The notes beneath the pieces were generated by a model. The model was not told where the DNA came from, searched no databases, and worked only from the letters and a program-made list of their open reading frames with translations. This document shows positions 43,119-51,778 of a stretch of DNA of 53,846 nt, piece after piece (the first letter of the stretch is position 1; each line of letters begins with the position of its first letter). Location: NCBI GenBank assembly GCA_023433515.1, contig JAEZCN010000102.1, forward strand, positions 1 through 53,846, in the 5' to 3' direction. The stretch comes from Pseudomonadota bacterium. GTDB lineage: Bacteria; Pseudomonadota; Gammaproteobacteria; Steroidobacterales; Steroidobacteraceae. The translations under genes were made by a program, and so were the position numbers.

Positions 43119-43742
43119 TCAGTATTCCGGCCCGACGCGCAGTCCGCCGGTCAGGCTGAACGGCAGCGAGTAATAGAGAAAGAACGAGATGAGCCCGTGG
43201 GTCACGCCCGTCACCCACAGGTTCGGACTGCGCCGGTAGATAGCCGCGGCGACGAGCGCCGCGAGGAACGTGACGATCACGAGAAACGGATTGGGTATGT
43301 GAAAGGCGGCGAACACCAGCGCGGTCAGCAGGATCGCCCCGGCCGGCGATGGCACGAGCGTCGCGATGCCACGATGGTAGAACCCCAGCAGCACGTACTG
43401 CTGCGCGAGCCCGAAGAGCAGCAGCTTCGCGAACGTCCCGAGCGTGACGGGCGGTGCCGGAAAGTCGAGCGAGTGTCCGGCGTAGCCGACCGCCAGCGTG
43501 ATCGCGATGGACAACACGGCCACGGGAACGAGGAACATCGCGGTACGCCGCGCCGTGTCGAGCCGGAAGCCGATGCCACGCATCGAGTCGCCGCGCTGGC
43601 GGTGACTCCACAGGAGCAGCAATACGAGCAGTACCGCGAAGACGAACCGTGATCCCGCGAACGCGTGCCGGCCGAGCCAGATGTATCCAGCCACCAGGAC
43701 GGTGACGAGCACCAGCTGGAGCAGCACGGCGGATGGCCGCAT
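43119..43742 (-). CDS. CPBP/CAAX-protease-like membrane protein with EE replaced by QQ
   Basis: 207 residues, about six to seven membrane segments. It has the layout of the CPBP (type II CAAX protease, Abi) family: motif 2 FAAFH is intact, and motif 3 HGLISF is present. Motif 1, normally EExxxR, reads QQYVLLG: Gln114-Gln115 replace the two glutamates, and Leu119 stands where Arg is expected. The glutamates are needed for catalysis in characterised members, so this is probably a non-proteolytic homologue acting as a membrane adaptor or pseudoprotease. It is co-transcribed with the membrane protein that follows. Confidence 0.85.
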   Translation of the reverse strand: MRPSAVLLQLVLVTVLVAGYIWLGRHAFAGSRFVFAVLLVLLLLWSHRQRGDSMRGIGFRLDTARRTAMFLVPVAVLSIAITLAVGYAGHSLDFPAPPVTLGTFAKLLLFGLAQQYVLLGFYHRGIATLVPSPAGAILLTALVFAAFHIPNPFLVIVTFLAALVAAAIYRRSPNLWVTGVTHGLISFFLYYSLPFSLTGGLRVGPEY

Positions 43743-43987
43743 CGGATGACTTCCCTGTATCGCGCTTTCCGGTAGCTAGCGCCCGACTCCCCCAGGCCGT
43801 CAATGGCCCCAGGTCGGTGCCGGGAGAGAAATTGAGGAGTTAGTTCGGACGTGCCGGATCGGGCGGACGCGGTCATGGTGCGCCGCGACATGCCCGCCAT
43901 CGACGCCCGCGCGCGATCCTATCTAGTGACGCGGCGATTCATGGGGTACCGGCGACGCCGTCGAACCGCGCGCCGACCGGCCTCGCA

Positions 43988-45556
43988 TCACTCCGCGATC
44001 TTCGCGCCGTCCACCCTGAAACGAAGTGCCTGCTGTTGTTCCGGCGTCAGGTTCGCGAGTCCGCTCGCGGCGGCCGCCTGTTCGCCGGGTTTGACGATGG
44101 CCTTGATGACCACGGGACTGCCCTGCTGCGCAACGCGCCCGGCAGCATCGACCAGCACCGGCGTCACCTGGATCGCGCTGAGCGGCACCTTCGAGCGGTT
44201 CTGCACCACGACCATGAGCCGACCCTGCGAGTCGTACTGGCCACCGGCCGCGATGTAATTCCCGGGATTCTGCGGCAGATCCATTTTCATGAACTCGACC
44301 GCCGCCGCCTGGCCGATCGCGCTCTGCGAAGTCGCCGCCGCCTCGTAATACTTGCGCGCGGACTCGGCGTCGCCACGGTCGCGCGCGATGTTGCCGAGGT
44401 AATAGGCGGCCGGCGCGGTCGGCAGCAGCTCGGCGCTGCGCTTGAGGTGTTGCTCCGCCTTCTGCTTGTTGTCGAGCTGCAGCTGAGCGACTCCCGCGCC
44501 CAGGTGCGACGCGAAGTAGTTCGGATTGAGCTGCATCGCCTTGTCGTAGTAGGCGGCCGCGGCCCGCGGCTGCTTCTCCGCGAGCGCGATCTGCCCCAGC
44601 AGCACCTGGAAACTGCCCTCCTTCGGAATGGCTTTCGCGGCCTCGTTCGCGAGGGATTTCGCGGTCGCGTAATCCTTCTTCTGCGCGGCCGCGAGCGCCT
44701 GGTCGGCCTTGTCGTATGCGGGCTTCAATTGCCGCAGTGGCTTCACGGCGGCCGCGAAAGTATCGGCGCCCAGCGTTCCGCCGCGCCCCAGCTTGTCCGC
44801 GGTCGCCTTGTTCCGGTCCACGCGTTCCTGCGACGGCGGGTGCGAAGCGAACAGACCTTCGAGCCAGTTCTGCTGCTTCTGCCCGCCGCCCTGCGACAGG
44901 CGCACGAACGTTTCCTGCAGCGTGATGGCGCCCGCCGGGTCGTAGCCCGCGAGCTTCATGTATTTCATGCCGTATTCGTCGCTCTCGAGCTCGTGCTCGC
45001 GGCCGTATTTCATCTGGACCATCTGCAATCCGACGCTCGCGCCGCCCAGCGCGAGATTGGCGACGCCCGGATCGACGTCGCTCATCGCCGCACCGATCTG
45101 CGCGGCCGCCATGCCGACCTGCATCAGCGTGCCGCGCTCCTGCGCCTTCGCGCCGTGCCGCGCGGCGGCGTGCACGATCTCGTGTCCGAGCACCGCGGCG
45201 AGTTCGGCTTCGCTGTTGAGCTCCGTAAGCAATCCGCGGTTGATCGCGATCTTGCCGCCGGGCAACGCCCAGGCGTTCGGCACCGAGTTGTTCAGCACCA
45301 CGAATTCATACGGCAGCTTGCGATCCGCGACCGCGGCGAGTTTCTGTCCCACGCCGTTCACGTAGGCCGTCAGCTCGGGAAGCACGGTGAGATCGCCGCC
45401 TTCTCCCTGTCGGGCCGGGGCGTAATTATGCTCGCCGAGCTGCAGTTCCTGGGCCTCCGAGATGAACTGGATTTCCTTCTTGCCCGTGACGGGGTTGACG
45501 CCGCAGGCGGTCAACAGGGCAAGCGTGACCAATGAAACGAGGACGCGCATCTTCAT
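43988..45556 (-). CDS. M48-family metalloprotease lipoprotein with TPR domain (BepA/LoiP-like)
   Basis: 522 residues from ATG 45556; the open frame further upstream runs through the neighbouring gene's 3' end and is not used. Lipobox LLTAC (Cys18). Zinc site GHEIVH (His125, Glu126, His129) with third ligand Glu191 in ELESDEYG. TPR-type helical repeats cover about 290-430 (DKADQALAAAQKKDYATAKSL and following), and a C-terminal beta domain ends the protein. This is the arrangement of periplasmic outer-membrane quality-control proteases such as BepA. The C-terminal domain after the TPRs is extra relative to BepA (about 487 aa). Confidence 0.92.
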   Translation of the reverse strand: MKMRVLVSLVTLALLTACGVNPVTGKKEIQFISEAQELQLGEHNYAPARQGEGGDLTVLPELTAYVNGVGQKLAAVADRKLPYEFVVLNNSVPNAWALPGGKIAINRGLLTELNSEAELAAVLGHEIVHAAARHGAKAQERGTLMQVGMAAAQIGAAMSDVDPGVANLALGGASVGLQMVQMKYGREHELESDEYGMKYMKLAGYDPAGAITLQETFVRLSQGGGQKQQNWLEGLFASHPPSQERVDRNKATADKLGRGGTLGADTFAAAVKPLRQLKPAYDKADQALAAAQKKDYATAKSLANEAAKAIPKEGSFQVLLGQIALAEKQPRAAAAYYDKAMQLNPNYFASHLGAGVAQLQLDNKQKAEQHLKRSAELLPTAPAAYYLGNIARDRGDAESARKYYEAAATSQSAIGQAAAVEFMKMDLPQNPGNYIAAGGQYDSQGRLMVVVQNRSKVPLSAIQVTPVLVDAAGRVAQQGSPVVIKAIVKPGEQAAAASGLANLTPEQQQALRFRVDGAKIAE

Positions 45557-45606
45557 GGCGGGAGATATACACCCGTCGATGCCGCCGGGCGAGTAGGACG
45601 CCGGGA

Positions 45607-47901
45607 TCAGCGGGCCGGAAAAGGCGCGACGAATCCGACGCGTTCGAAGGTCCGTTCCGTGCCCGGAAACTGCTGCAGGGCTTCGCGGAGGTCGTCGATA
45701 CCCGTTTCGCACTTGCAGTGCATCTGGGATGCGATGCCGCGTCCATAAAGCGAAGTGCCGAGATGGGGGTTCTTCTCGAGCACCCTGTCGTAAGCCTCGA
45801 TGGCTTCCTGCCACTTGCCCAGGCGGAGCAACAGCAGGGCCTTGCTGTCGAGGAGGCTCGTCCTGCCGGGAGCCAATGCCAGCGCTCGATTGCAGTATTC
45901 CATCGCGCGTTCGAGCGCGGCATCGGAAAGAGTCAGCCGCCAACACAGGTGGTTGAAAGCGGCGGCATTCGGCTTCGAACCCAGCGCGGCTTCGAAATCC
46001 TTCGAAGCCGAGGCCGAATCACCGAGCCTGCCGTACACGATGCCGCGCCCGATCAGCGCATCGACCCGATGGCTTTCCTGTATGTCCTGCCGCGACGCCT
46101 TCGTGTACGCCTTCAACGCGGCCGCGTAATGGCCCAGGCGGAGCTCGAGGTCGCCGAGCGCCTTGTTCGCCGGCGACGAGTCCGGTTCGCTTTCGAGGGC
46201 GGCCTCGACATCCGCGCGTCGGCCTTCGATGTCCTGCCAGGGCCGCACCTCGGCGCGCACCAGGTAGTTCTCGGCTTTCGGCCAGATCCTGACCGCGCGA
46301 TGGGCGGCAATCAGCGCGTCGTCGTCCTGGAGCAAATCGGAATATCGCTGCGCGGCGAATCTCTGCACTTCGTCGAACGTGGGAAAAACTCGCGTGAAAC
46401 GGGTGATTTCCTCGATCGCCAGCGCCCATTCGCGACGCATGCCCCGGACGCGGATCCGGAGCTGGGGCAACTCGATGTCCGTCGGCTCCATCTCCAGCAC
46501 GCGCGCGGAGTCGGCGAGCGCCCTCTCCAGTTCACCTCCGTTCACGTGTGCATATGCGCGGATACTGAGAGCCATGATGTAGTCGGGAGCGAGCGCAATG
46601 GCTCGGTCGAGCTGCCGGATCGCCCCGTTTGTGTCCCTGCGCGACAATGCGAGCGTGCCAAGGCCCGCGATGGCTTCCACGTTTTCGGGATCCGCCGCCA
46701 GCGCCGCCGTGAAATCGGCCTCCGCCCTGGCGTGGTCTTCGGATCGGAAGTACGCCCAACCACGCGAGGCGATCGCATCCGGATCGTCGGGATTCAGTTG
46801 AACTGCCTCTTCCAGGTCCGCCACCGCGCGCTGATTTTCGAGCACCGAGAGCATCAGCCGGCCCCGGTCGAGATAGGCACGCGCATCGGCCAGGGGAGCA
46901 TCGGGCGATTGGATGGCTCTCACCACGCGGAACCCGATCGAATTGTCGCGATGCGCGACCGGGAAGAAATTCCGCGCGGCCAGCCGCAGCTCGGGCCCCG
47001 TCGATTTCCAGGATCCCCCTTTGACGACGGCCCGCGCGCACGCTGAACCGCCGGCGGCGCGCCCTTCGTCGCAGGTGCCCGTCCATTCGGCCGCGTTGCC
47101 GATCATGTCGTACATCCTCGTCGCGTTCCGGAGGTAGCCACCGACGGCGGCCGTGGCGACCGCCCCATCGTTGCACCTCAAGCTTCCGGTCCGCGGATGA
47201 GCCGACGCCGCCGTGGCATCCAGCACGTTCGCATATGTGCAGGCGGGGTCGGGCACCTCGCCCCAGATGTACGTTTCGTAGCCTCCGCCAAAGCCGCCAA
47301 ATTGCCACTCCGCTTCGCTCGGCAACCGGTAGCCGCGTGTAGTTAGGGAATCGAGCCAGGCGGCATAGTCGTTCGCGTCCTGCCAGCTCACGCAGACCGC
47401 CGGATGATCGTCGTCCTGCGCGAACCCCGGATCGACAAAGCTCGCGCGGGAATCGGCCCGCCATCGTCCCGGGGATTCGCGATCGGTATGGCAGCCGCTC
47501 CTGGGCCGGCGGCCCGTAGCGGCCAGGAATGCATTGAACTCGCCTCGGGTCACTTCGTACTGGCCGATCGCGAACCATCCGGGGATGTCGACTTCCGTCA
47601 GCGGCGACTCGTCAGGACCCCGATGCGCGTCCGATTCATCACTGCCGTACCAGATCCTGCCCGATCTGTGCACGACGAGCCTCGGGCAGAGTGCGCAGTC
47701 CCAGATGATGCCTCCGGGGTTGGTGTTTTCGCGCTCCCGCTTCCGCCAGGCCGCGAAGGCTTCTTCCCGTTTCGCGACGAAATCGCTCGAAGTGGGCGTG
47801 GGCGCGACAGCGCGAGCGGGAGCCGGCGCGGGCGCCGTGGAGCAGCCGCCCTGCATCAGGCAAAGCCAGGATATGTAGACAATACAAAGGGTCGCGCGCA
47901 T
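45607..47901 (-). CDS. Lipoprotein with SUMF1/FGE-like domain fused to TPR repeats
   Basis: 764 residues. Lipobox MQGGC near residue 20. Residues about 75-330 form a formylglycine-generating-enzyme-type (SUMF1) fold: FAIGQYEVTRGEFNAFL, VCVSWQDANDYAAWL, YRLPSEAEWQFG, MYDMIGNAAEWTG, VVKGGSW and IGFRVVRA. The two catalytic cysteines of true FGE, which follow RGGSW, are absent (KGGSWKSTGPELRLAAR), so no sulfatase activation is expected. Many other cysteines suggest disulfides. From 335 to the end there are about ten TPR units. It is probably a periplasmic scaffold or carbohydrate/peptide-binding lipoprotein. The stop is 51 bp before the M48 start, same strand. Confidence 0.88.
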   Translation of the reverse strand: MRATLCIVYISWLCLMQGGCSTAPAPAPARAVAPTPTSSDFVAKREEAFAAWRKRERENTNPGGIIWDCALCPRLVVHRSGRIWYGSDESDAHRGPDESPLTEVDIPGWFAIGQYEVTRGEFNAFLAATGRRPRSGCHTDRESPGRWRADSRASFVDPGFAQDDDHPAVCVSWQDANDYAAWLDSLTTRGYRLPSEAEWQFGGFGGGYETYIWGEVPDPACTYANVLDATAASAHPRTGSLRCNDGAVATAAVGGYLRNATRMYDMIGNAAEWTGTCDEGRAAGGSACARAVVKGGSWKSTGPELRLAARNFFPVAHRDNSIGFRVVRAIQSPDAPLADARAYLDRGRLMLSVLENQRAVADLEEAVQLNPDDPDAIASRGWAYFRSEDHARAEADFTAALAADPENVEAIAGLGTLALSRRDTNGAIRQLDRAIALAPDYIMALSIRAYAHVNGGELERALADSARVLEMEPTDIELPQLRIRVRGMRREWALAIEEITRFTRVFPTFDEVQRFAAQRYSDLLQDDDALIAAHRAVRIWPKAENYLVRAEVRPWQDIEGRRADVEAALESEPDSSPANKALGDLELRLGHYAAALKAYTKASRQDIQESHRVDALIGRGIVYGRLGDSASASKDFEAALGSKPNAAAFNHLCWRLTLSDAALERAMEYCNRALALAPGRTSLLDSKALLLLRLGKWQEAIEAYDRVLEKNPHLGTSLYGRGIASQMHCKCETGIDDLREALQQFPGTERTFERVGFVAPFPAR

Positions 47902-47975
47902 GCGTCGCCTCCTCCCGGCGGCTACTTTACAGGGGAGCGTCGCGCGGCGCGTCGGCTATCTAAAAGAGTCGGAAT

Positions 47976-47984
47976 TGCTAGAAT
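47976..47984 (+). promoter_or_regulatory. Extended -10 promoter of Bax-inhibitor-1 gene
   Basis: TGC-TAGAAT: an extended TG motif directly before a TAGAAT -10 hexamer, 28 bp upstream of the ATG at 48013. No good -35 is present, as is common for extended -10 promoters. Confidence 0.5.
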
Positions 47985-48012
47985 CGTCGCGCACACACAC
48001 TTGGGAGCGACC

Positions 48013-48711
48013 ATGCAAGAGCAGACATTGCCCAGCCTGACACCCGTAGCGGCGCTCACCACCGAAGCACGCTCGAAATTCATCACGCGGACCTATAGTC
48101 ACGTCGCCGCCGCCATCCTGCTGTTCACGGCGATCGAGATGTGGCTGTTCAGCACGGGCCGCGTGGTCCCGCTGTCCCAGTGGATCCTGAGTTTCAACTG
48201 GCTCGTGATCATCGGCGCGCTGATGCTCGTCGGCTGGATCGCGACACACGTCGCGCACAGCATCGAGTCCAAACCACTTCAATACCTCGCGCTCGCGGCG
48301 TTCGTCGTCGCGCAGGCCGTGATCTTCGCGCCGCTGCTGCTCATCGCCGTGAACCTGCAGGCCGGCATCGTCGAGAGCGCCGTGTTCATCACGGTGTTCG
48401 GTGTGCTCGGACTCACCGCGGTCGCGTTCATCACGCGCAAGGACTTCTCGTTCATGCGCGGGATACTGATGTGGATCGGCATCCTGGCGCTCGTCGCGAT
48501 CGCCGGATCGGTGCTGTTCGGATTCGAGCTCGGCACCTGGTTCTCCGTCGCGATGATCGGCTTTGCCGGCGCGGCGGTGCTCTACGACACCTCGAACATC
48601 CTTCATCACTATCCCGAGGACCGCTACGTGGGCGCCGCGCTCGCGCTGTTCTCCTCCATCGTGCTGATGTTCTGGTACGTGCTGCGCCTTCTGATCGCAT
48701 CGCGCGACTGA
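48013..48711 (+). CDS. Bax inhibitor-1/YccA family membrane protein
   Basis: 232 residues from ATG 48013 with GGGAG nearby; longer in-frame starts run antisense through the SUMF1 gene and were rejected. Seven hydrophobic segments. The family signature is seen in VFITVFGVLGLTAVAF, FSVAMIGFAGAAVLYDTSNI and the last helix VLMFWYVLRLLI. E. coli YccA interacts with FtsH, and BsYetJ is a pH-sensitive calcium leak channel; the Asp residues in YDTSNI and the LLIASRD end fit the latter pore. Monocistronic, followed by a hairpin at 48727-48754. Confidence 0.92.
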   Translation: MQEQTLPSLTPVAALTTEARSKFITRTYSHVAAAILLFTAIEMWLFSTGRVVPLSQWILSFNWLVIIGALMLVGWIATHVAHSIESKPLQYLALAAFVVAQAVIFAPLLLIAVNLQAGIVESAVFITVFGVLGLTAVAFITRKDFSFMRGILMWIGILALVAIAGSVLFGFELGTWFSVAMIGFAGAAVLYDTSNILHHYPEDRYVGAALALFSSIVLMFWYVLRLLIASRD

Positions 48712-48726
48712 TACGCCCCAAAAACG

Positions 48727-48754
48727 GGCCGGCGGATGCGCGCATCCGCCGGCC
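48727..48754. terminator. 28-bp perfect palindrome after Bax-inhibitor-1 gene
   Basis: GGCCGGCGGATGCG and its exact reverse complement, with no loop bases left over. An AAAAA run lies on its left, so a T-tract follows it only on the minus strand. On the plus strand it can end or protect the Bax-inhibitor-1 mRNA but is not a canonical intrinsic terminator. Confidence 0.55.
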
Positions 48755-48802
48755 TCGCGCGACCAACGGTTCGTCGCCCGGTGAATTGACTAGCCTCCCC
48801 TT

Positions 48803-48830
48803 TTGACAACATCCTGTCCGCAACAACAAT
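48803..48830 (+). promoter_or_regulatory. Sigma-70-type promoter of TonB receptor gene
   Basis: Consensus TTGACA (48803-48808), a 16-bp spacer and AACAAT (48825-48830, 4 of 6). It lies 27 bp before the ATG at 48857. This makes ATG codons inside the promoter unlikely starts. Confidence 0.6.
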
Positions 48831-48856
48831 GCCGTCGGATACGGCAAGGGGCGGAT

Positions 48857-51778
48857 ATGGGAAACGCTAAGTCGTTGCGGGGATTGCTGTTTGCCGTCGC
48901 CGGGGCGGGAACCCCGTGGGCCCTGGCGCAAGATGCGTCGCCGCCACCCGACCCGGACGAGGCCGTCGAAGAGGTCGTGGTCACCGGTTCGCGCATTCGC
49001 CAGAGCGAAGAGAACTTCGCCAACCCGGTGACGACGTTCAGCGCCGACACGATCGCGCAGTCTGGCAAGACGAGTCTCGCGGACTTTCTTTCGCAGACCC
49101 CGGCGCTGATCGGGTCGATCAACGGCGACCTGACGGCCGGATCCTATCCGGCCTTCGGCGAAGTCGGCCTGAATCTCCTCGACCTGCGTCACCTCGGCGT
49201 GGACCGCACGCTGGTGCTGGTCGACGGCCGGCGCCACGTCTCGGGCCTCGAAGGCTCCGCCGCGGTCGACATCGATACCATTCCCACCGACCTGCTCGAA
49301 TCGGTCGACGTGCTCACCGGCGGCGCCTCGGCTATCTACGGCGCGGACGGCGTCTCGGGCGTCGTCAACTTCCGGCTCAAGCGCGATTTCGAAGGCCTCG
49401 CGTTTCGCGGGCAGGCCGGCACTTCCAAGGACGGCGACGGCAACAACCTGTTCGCCGCCGTGACCGGCGGCCACAACTTCGCCTCCGACCGGGCGAACGT
49501 CGCCTTCGCGTACGAATACAACTCGAACGACCGCGTCAACGACCAGGACCGCGGCTACCTGCGGCCGCCGCGCGCCGCGAACCTGTATCAGAACCAGGCG
49601 GATCTCGACGATTCGATCATGCTGCCCGACAACGTCCCCTACGACGATGTTCGGTATGCCGACAGCGCGCGCATGGGCGCGGTCGATGTCGACTTCGATT
49701 TCATACCCGACTTCGAGGGCAGCGGCGGCGTGTACGACCGCGGCTTCGTGCTCGAGAACTCGGGCGGCTACACGCAGGGCGGATCCAGCACGCCGACCGA
49801 CGGCTACCAGGGCGATCTGTTCCCCGAGATCAAGCGGCACCTCTTCAACGTGGTCGGACACTTCGACGTGAACGACTCGACGACGATCTCCGCGGAAGCG
49901 AAATACGTGCGCACGAAAGCGCTCTCGATCGTCCAGCCGACCTACGACTTCTATCTGTTCCTGCAGGCCGACAATCCGTTCATGCCGGACTCGATCCGCG
50001 ACGCGATCGTGCCCGGCGCCGCGGCGGAGTACTTCGAGGATCCGGACACGCCGGACGGCGTGCTCGTGACCCGCGACAACTACGACATGGGCGTCAACAT
50101 CGACGACGCGCTGCGCGAGACGGTGCGCGGCGTGCTGGCCCTGAACGGTGAGATCTCGGATCACCTGCGTTACGAGGTTTCGTACGTCCACGGCGAAACG
50201 CGCAGCCGCATCGAGTCGATCAACAATCGTCTCCAGGCCAACTGGGAAGCGGCGATCGACGTCGTCAGCCATCCCGATACCGGCGCGCCGGTGTGCCGTG
50301 TGTCGCTCGATCCGGATGCGCCGCCCGAGCTCGCGGGCTGCATCCCGTTCAACATCTTCGGCGAAGGCGTGCGCGATCCCGCCGCGCTCGATTTCGTTTC
50401 GATCGACAGTGTGTCGCGCACGAAGGTCGAGCAGCAGGTCGCGTCGGGTTATCTCTCGGGCGACTTCGGCTCGTGGTTCTCGCTGCCCGGAGGACCGATC
50501 GGTTTCGCCATCGGCGCCGAATACCGGCGCGAAGCCAGCGAAGCCGACCCCGCGCAGGAGATCGTGGACGGACTCACGTGGTGGGGACCGATCGCGCCGT
50601 CGCGCGGCAGCTTCAACGTCAAGGAAGTCTTCACCGAGGTGAACCTGCCGTTGCTGCTCAACGCCCGGTTCGCGGAGCGTCTGTCGATCGGCGCCGCGTT
50701 CCGTGCATCGGACTACAGCACCGTCGGTTCGACCAACTCGTGGAAGGTGGACCTGGTGTACGCGCCGGTCTCCTCGGTGTCGTTCCGCGGCACGTACGCG
50801 CAGGCGGTGCGCGCACCCAACATCACGGAACTGTTCTCGCCGGAATCGACGACCTTCCACTTCATCGTCGACCCCTGCGACCTGAACGAGCTCAACAACG
50901 GCACGAGCACGCGCGAGGCCAACTGCGCCGCGCTGCTCGAGGGAATGGGCATCGACCCGACCACGTTCCTGCCGTCGGACACACCGCAGGCCACGCTGTA
51001 TACGCAAGGCCTTTTCGGCGGCAATACCGAACTCCGCGAGGAGACGGCAAAGACCTGGACGGCGGGCGTCGTGTTACGGCCCGAGTTCGTGCCGGGGCTG
51101 AACCTGTCGCTCGACTGGTACGACATCGAGATCACCGACGCGATCAACACGCCGTTCGCCGAGGAGCTCGCGCAGCTGTGCGTCGACCAGCCGACGCTCG
51201 ACAACAACTTCTGCCCCGGCATTTCGCGCGATCCGGGGACGGGCTTCATCGTCGGGTTCACCGTGCGACCGGACAACGTCGCGAAGTTCCGCACGGCGGG
51301 CCTCGACGTCGCGCTCGACTACCTGGTCGCCGGCGATCACGGTGAATTCCGCGTGCAGCTCGCCGGAAACTACCTCGACCGGCTGGAGTTCATTTCGTCG
51401 CCCGGCGCCGAAATCGACAACGATCTCGAGGAGCAGTACTTCCCGAAGCTGTCGGCGACGCTGGATGCGAGCTGGTCGCGCGGGCCGGTCACCGTCTCGT
51501 ACGGCATCAACTGGTTCAGCAAGACCGACCGCTTCACGCGCGAGACGCTCGCGGGCGATCCCGACTACAGCGATCCGCGCTTCTTCAAGGTCCAGGAGAA
51601 GTGGGAACACGAGGTCCAGCTCGCGTACGACGTGAACGACAACGTCAATGTGTACGCGGGCATCAACAACCTGTTCGACGAGAGGCCGGCGTTCGGCTAC
51701 AGCTCCTATCCGGTCTCCGCGATGGGCCGTTACTTCTATCTCGGCGGCCGGGTGAACTTCGGCGCCGCGAGCCGATGA
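48857..51778 (+). CDS. TonB-dependent outer-membrane receptor
   Basis: 973 residues from ATG 48857, with AAGGGG seven bases upstream. Signal peptide (LRGLLFAVAGAGTPWALAQ), then a TonB-box-like EEVVVTGSRI, a plug domain (about 50-175: TLADFL-like LADFLSQTPAL, VLVDGRRHVSG, VDVLTGGASAIYGADGVSGVVNF) and a large beta-barrel (RTAGLDVALDYLVAG, VYAGINNLFDERPAFG). Such receptors import siderophores, glycans or peptides using TonB energy. The last residues are GAASR rather than the usual terminal aromatic. It is translationally coupled (ATGA) to an S9 peptidase, suggesting a peptide or depsipeptide ligand. Confidence 0.94.
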   Translation: MGNAKSLRGLLFAVAGAGTPWALAQDASPPPDPDEAVEEVVVTGSRIRQSEENFANPVTTFSADTIAQSGKTSLADFLSQTPALIGSINGDLTAGSYPAFGEVGLNLLDLRHLGVDRTLVLVDGRRHVSGLEGSAAVDIDTIPTDLLESVDVLTGGASAIYGADGVSGVVNFRLKRDFEGLAFRGQAGTSKDGDGNNLFAAVTGGHNFASDRANVAFAYEYNSNDRVNDQDRGYLRPPRAANLYQNQADLDDSIMLPDNVPYDDVRYADSARMGAVDVDFDFIPDFEGSGGVYDRGFVLENSGGYTQGGSSTPTDGYQGDLFPEIKRHLFNVVGHFDVNDSTTISAEAKYVRTKALSIVQPTYDFYLFLQADNPFMPDSIRDAIVPGAAAEYFEDPDTPDGVLVTRDNYDMGVNIDDALRETVRGVLALNGEISDHLRYEVSYVHGETRSRIESINNRLQANWEAAIDVVSHPDTGAPVCRVSLDPDAPPELAGCIPFNIFGEGVRDPAALDFVSIDSVSRTKVEQQVASGYLSGDFGSWFSLPGGPIGFAIGAEYRREASEADPAQEIVDGLTWWGPIAPSRGSFNVKEVFTEVNLPLLLNARFAERLSIGAAFRASDYSTVGSTNSWKVDLVYAPVSSVSFRGTYAQAVRAPNITELFSPESTTFHFIVDPCDLNELNNGTSTREANCAALLEGMGIDPTTFLPSDTPQATLYTQGLFGGNTELREETAKTWTAGVVLRPEFVPGLNLSLDWYDIEITDAINTPFAEELAQLCVDQPTLDNNFCPGISRDPGTGFIVGFTVRPDNVAKFRTAGLDVALDYLVAGDHGEFRVQLAGNYLDRLEFISSPGAEIDNDLEEQYFPKLSATLDASWSRGPVTVSYGINWFSKTDRFTRETLAGDPDYSDPRFFKVQEKWEHEVQLAYDVNDNVNVYAGINNLFDERPAFGYSSYPVSAMGRYFYLGGRVNFGAASR

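Noticed and set aside
45607..47901. Active formylglycine-generating enzyme for sulfatase maturation
   Set aside because: The cysteine pair after the GGSW motif is absent and no sulfatase gene is in the window.
48452..51007. 851-codon open frame antisense to the TonB receptor
   Set aside because: Long only because of GC bias; no domain, and the receptor with signal peptide, plug and barrel occupies the opposite strand.
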